Below, piece by piece: positions 60,050-64,000 of a DNA stretch of 64,000 bases. Each line of letters starts with the position of its first letter. Positions within the stretch are counted from its first letter, which is position 1. The notes below the pieces were generated by a model. The model searched no databases and was not told where the DNA came from. It saw only the letters and a program-made list of their open reading frames with translations. The DNA is taken from the NCBI GenBank assembly GCA_022559845.1, contig CM040125.1, positions 328,917,829 to 328,981,828 of the forward strand, read 5' to 3'. This DNA comes from Amorphophallus konjac (lineage: Eukaryota; Streptophyta; Magnoliopsida; Alismatales; Araceae). Both the position numbers and the translations under genes were made by a program.

Positions 60050-62416
60050 ATCTCCCCCTTTTTGATGATGGCAACACTATGAGTCAACATTGACTCTCAT
60101 GGCAAATTATTCTCCCCCTTTGACGTCAGCAAAAAGAAAATAGTTTGAGAGAGAAATACAAGCATGCAGAAAATGATTGAAGTAAAAACTCGCCCTTTGA
60201 CTAAGTCATGAAGGCATAGAAAAGCTATTCTCCCCCTTAATGACACAACATGAATGCAACAAGAGGATCATGAATGATCAGTAACCACAGGATCAGTGAG
60301 ATTGGAAGTCTGATACCTGGTACATTGATATAGCAGTTCGGATCATGACATATTGAAAAAAATTAACAGAAGCACAACTTGATTTGTGGACTATGAAAGA
60401 GTCTAGAAGATAAGCACAATGAGTTTCAAGTGAGCAGAATCTGAGCAGGTGTGATCTCCAAGGCAAAGTATATGAGAAGAAAAGATTTTCATTGGGGTAC
60501 CCAAATCATATATCCATGTTTAAAGTTCCAGAATCTTCTATTATAAAAGCTTATGAAATGGCTTTGATTGACAAGCATGGTTTAAGAATGATGTACACAA
60601 GGTTTGTCAATAAAATACAATACTCATATCTGAAGCAACTTTTTAATAAAGATGAACCAATTTCTCATATAACATTCTAATTCAAACTCCTTTCATCTTA
60701 CACAATTAATTCCAATGACTTCTTTAGGAAAAATAGTCAAGAGTATTGAGGTTAAACAAAGTAACACTCAGTGAATTTTAAATTGCAAGGGTTACATCAA
60801 GTCTTTTTCACTTTTGCTTTTAACATTGAGCTTAGTGACCAGACAGGTGTCATTTATACCTTTGACATTAAGGGTACACGTGGGTTAGACGCCAGTACCC
60901 CCAGTTACTAAGCATAAACTACCATATCTGTCTCTGATCAAAAACTACACAGATGATTTACACCTTTGACATTAAGGGTACACGTTTTTCAGACGCCAGT
61001 ACCCCCAATTACTAAGTGAAACCAGCCCTATAGATTTGACTATATGAACAGAGGTAACATGAAGCACTTCATGACATAAATTCCTCTCTATTTCTTTGAT
61101 TGAGGGTTCAGTTTCTAAGTGCAATTCAGTCATTACTCTGCCACAATATTCATTTCTTTTACAATGATTTTGCTGTTGCTGCCCTTTTAATTTTCAAAGT
61201 GACTTGTTTAAAAACAATACAGGTTACATGCATTTCAACCAAAGTAAATCAAGGTTTCAATTTTCAGATGTCGGAAGATCTTACATGAACTTACATGAGA
61301 CAGTCAGTTAAGGTTTAGAAAAAAAAATTGATTCAGATATTTTCAGGTCCTTCAAATTCAAACTTAGGAATACATAAGACTTAAACCAATTCAAATCAAC
61401 AAACATTCTTAAACCTGTATAATAGAAGATTCTTTATTAAGGATGATTTCAGATTTGTGAAAGGGTACACAAACTGATATTACTTCACTTCTCTGTACTT
61501 TTAACATGGACAAAGCATTCAGCAGCAAGAGACATTTAACAAACATGCATAGAGAGTAAGACAAACGGAACTCATGCTTGTAACAGGTATAATCAATATG
61601 CATCAGATAGATTTACAAGAAACCAATAGCTGAGTCAAGAGTACAGACAGATCAACTTGACAACAATACAGTCTAGTTCAACTCGAGAAAGATTTGAGTG
61701 ACTAGATATGGAAGGGTTTAGATCATGAAAGACTAATGAGTCTCAAATACTCCCCCTGTTTAAATACAATGAGTCATTTCTTTTTAGATTTTTCAAATTT
61801 GATGATATGCAATACACTGCTCTACATGCATGCATATGCAATGACACTCCTAGAGATATTTCTGCACATGAATGTCATGAACATTATGCAGGGATAACCA
61901 AACTCTCCCTGACTATATGCAATGTATGAAGATTTTAAATGCAACAAGTGCAATGATAGACTGTAGGGAGTTTTGACAAAATATGCATCATTAATGTGCA
62001 GACTATGCTCATGAGTTTCTAACCTTCTCTATGTGCACAAACAGATGTCAAAATATTAATGCATGCAGATGAGAAATGAATTCAACATATCTTCAATGAA
62101 CATGTGCACACATAACTCAAAGTATGAACATCATGCGAAAGCAGTCAAACTCCCCCTGATTAAGTGCATGGTATACAAAGAAAACGTAACACACGGTTTT
62201 ATGATGAAAGCTCATGAAACAGACATGCAATTCAATCAAAAGAATATTACCATAAACATTATGTGCAATTCAAATTTTCAGATGATTTCAATTCAGCACA
62301 GACCAAATCAACATGATATTCAAACCTTTCAAACTCACGATTTCAGATGACAAAATTTGAAGTAAGTGCTCAGAACATACCTGAAGAGCAGGATCATGGG
62401 GTCTTTCAATTTTTGA
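60050..62416 (-). other. Noncoding 3' internal region of E with repeated polypurine tracts
   Basis: CTCCCCC copies at about 60051, 60111, 60230, 61750 and 62150. The first is in the same context as in A (TTTTTGATGATGGCAAC). A pair of near-repeats (AAGGGTACACG ... AGACGCCAGTACCCCCA) lies at about 60885-60915 and 60975-61005. No gene is seen. Confidence 0.65.
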
Positions 62417-62458
62417 GTACCTTGGTTTATTGACCCCTCTTTAATCATTCCAAGGCAC
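62417..62458 (-). other. Post-gag inverted repeat of E
   Basis: GTACCTTGG (62417-62425) and CCAAGGCAC (62450-62458). In the minus-strand RNA the one non-Watson-Crick position is a G-U pair, so all nine can pair. Confidence 0.65.
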
Positions 62459-62474
62459 ACCTGCAGCAAAGTAA

Positions 62475-64000
62475 TCATTTTGATCCTGCAGGAACCCAAG
62501 CTGCCTTGGGTCCTATATTAGCCCTAACAGGAGTTATGAATAGTTTCTTAGCGACATTGTCATCAAAATCCATCAGATAACAATTGGCCATGAAGTGACC
62601 ATATTTACCACAATATCTACATGAAACAGCAGATTTTCTGGTCCTATGATGCATATCAACAACAGCATGAGACCTATGAACCTGAGCATGAAATGTTCTG
62701 TTGTTTACATGGACATTTTGTTTCTTATTCTTAATCATCCAACATTCAGCAAATTTGTGACCTGGCTTACCACAGTTAAAGCATGAAAAGTTCACAGGTC
62801 GTTTTGCGGAGAATTTGACAGAATAGGGATTAACAGAATTTTCCTAAACATACCAATAGTCCTCGATTGTATGGCCATGTTTTCCACACTCGAAGCACCT
62901 GATGTGCTTACCATTAGAACCATTTTAACCCCAAGTAGATCCAAACCATCACTCAATGGTTTTGTGACCACGTTTGTTATAGTTAAAACAAATAATGTGC
63001 TGGTTTGAAGCAAACGTGTTTCTTTTGGGGCCATGATGATTAGCAGAATATCTAGCATGCATCCTATCATCGAATTTCATAACAGAGCACTCATTCATTA
63101 ACTGACCACGCCTACCACAGTAATAGCATGAAGTATCAGATTTCCTATTAGCATGGTTTCTAACAAATGAATTCTTAGAATGCATTGTTTCACAGAGGTG
63201 CTCATCCTCAGCCATCAAATTGTAAACATCCATTACATGGCCTACCTTGCCACAATGATGGCATGAAACACTCTTATCAGATGCATACGAATAAGTAAAT
63301 GAGTCATGAGCAGTATGCATTGACCCATCAGATGTAGCAGAGCTAGCAGATTTCAAGACACAAGTAGGGACATTTTTGACCTTATTTTTCTCACCATTCT
63401 TGTTCAATTGTTTACCCTTGTTCACAACTTTTGTTTATTGTTCATTTTTCTGAACCTTAAATTGAAAGACAGATGATGAAGGTGTTTTTAGATTTATATT
63501 TTATTTTGGGGATTGACTTGAGGTACCAGCTACATCAGAGCTTTGCACAAAAGTGGTGTATAGCCGGTTTCTAATGATTTCCTTAACACCAGAATTGCAA
63601 CTAATCCCCTTTCTTGAATCATCATCCTCGCCTTCCATGACAACTATCATTTTTCCATTATTTTCAGCAGACTTGGATGGTGATTTTTCCAGATCATGAA
63701 TTTTATTTTCTTGGGAGACAATATGTAATTCATAACTGGCAATCTCCAGTTCACTACAATTAAGACACTCACTTAGAACCTTATTTGCAATTTTATGTTT
63801 CTCAACTTCTTGTTCTAGATTGCACAGTCTCTCAGCTTTTTCTATACCAACAGCTTTTTCTTTTTCTAAAGCACGAAGCCTTTCAGATACGGCATTATTC
63901 AATTGTTTCAGTTTTTGTTCCTTCTCAGATTGAGTTTCTTTATTTGCAGCTTTCTCTTTCTCAACGGTTAACCATCTTTCAGATGCGACAATGTTCAAGA
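62475..64000 (-). pseudogene. gag of E (coiled coil and zinc knuckles), partial and broken
   Basis: Three main frames: 63501-63998 (coiled coil; NKVLSECLNCSELEIASYEL aligns with NKVLNEAVNCSEQEIASYEI of A), 62949-63425 and 62475-62795, joined by stops and shifts. Six knuckle-like motifs follow the coiled coil. The last two (CFNCGKPGHKFAEC, CRYCGKYGHFMANC) are intact. The others have lost a ligand: CHHCGKVGHVMDVY, CYYCGRRGQLMNEC, CFNYNKRGHKTIE and CFECGKHGHTIEDY. The end GPKAAWVPAGSK and stop matches A. The N-terminus lies beyond the window. Confidence 0.8.

Larger units (their letters stand above)
57771..64000 (-). mobile_element. Element E: gag-only Sirevirus-like LTR retrotransposon (5' part outside window)
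   Basis: 3' LTR 57771-60049, polypurine region, post-gag inverted repeat, then gag to the window edge, all on minus. As in A and B, gag lies directly beside the noncoding polypurine region with no pol between. The left flank GCATT would be the target duplication. Confidence 0.8.

Overview
This is plant nuclear DNA made almost wholly of nested LTR retrotransposons. The evidence is tRNA-iMet-type primer sites (TGGTATCAGAGC), CCHC zinc-knuckle gags, a chromodomain integrase, TG...CA LTRs with 5-bp target duplications, and long AT/GT microsatellites. I see no convincing host gene, tRNA, rRNA or CRISPR array. The species cannot be named from this; a large, repeat-rich angiosperm genome is the best description. 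Letters A, B, C, D, E, F, G, H, N and S are my own labels.

Layout. Element A (1-9239, minus strand) is an LTR element that encodes only gag; its 3' LTR is cut by the window start. It sits in the internal region of D (9240-13240, minus), of which a primer site and one 3.9-kb LTR remain. D sits in C, a decayed Ty3/Gypsy element (Tat/Ogre-like, minus). C's gag is at 13241-15562, a further coding piece and primer site are at 37657-38008, and its 5' LTR starts at 38011. C is split by B (15563-37656, minus, a second gag-only element) and by H (38276-48213, plus, a full-length but inactivated chromovirus). The 5' LTR of B is itself split by N (22978-35853, plus), a tandem array LTR-int-LTR-int-LTR-int-LTR of a short chromovirus derivative with one outer target duplication. 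To the right are a region of GTCGAC palindromes (48.8-50.4 kb), a D-type LTR F (51335 on) holding a solo LTR S (53206-55051), another D-type LTR G (55217-57770), and E (57771 to the window end, minus), a third gag-only element inserted in G.

How the parts relate. A, B and E look like non-autonomous Sirevirus-type (Ty1/Copia) elements. They have a long gag with a coiled coil and several zinc knuckles, repeated CTCCCCC (polypurine) tracts before the 3' LTR, and a Met primer site. None carries protease, integrase, reverse transcriptase or RNase H; gag runs straight into the polypurine region. They would need pol proteins from other Sireviruses. N is a non-autonomous relative of the chromovirus H type: it keeps the primer site, a gag start, a protease-like segment, and the integrase tail and chromodomain edge.

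The most unusual signals are regulatory or structural. (1) A, B and E each carry, upstream of the LTR TATA box, a dense array of a family-specific word built on one skeleton, TG-N4-GACTY. (2) A, B and E share an inverted repeat just after the gag stop. (3) The D-type LTRs (D, F, G) carry clusters of GACG/CGTC-type hairpins downstream of their TATA box. All coordinates and similarities were read by eye and no alignment or database search was run.
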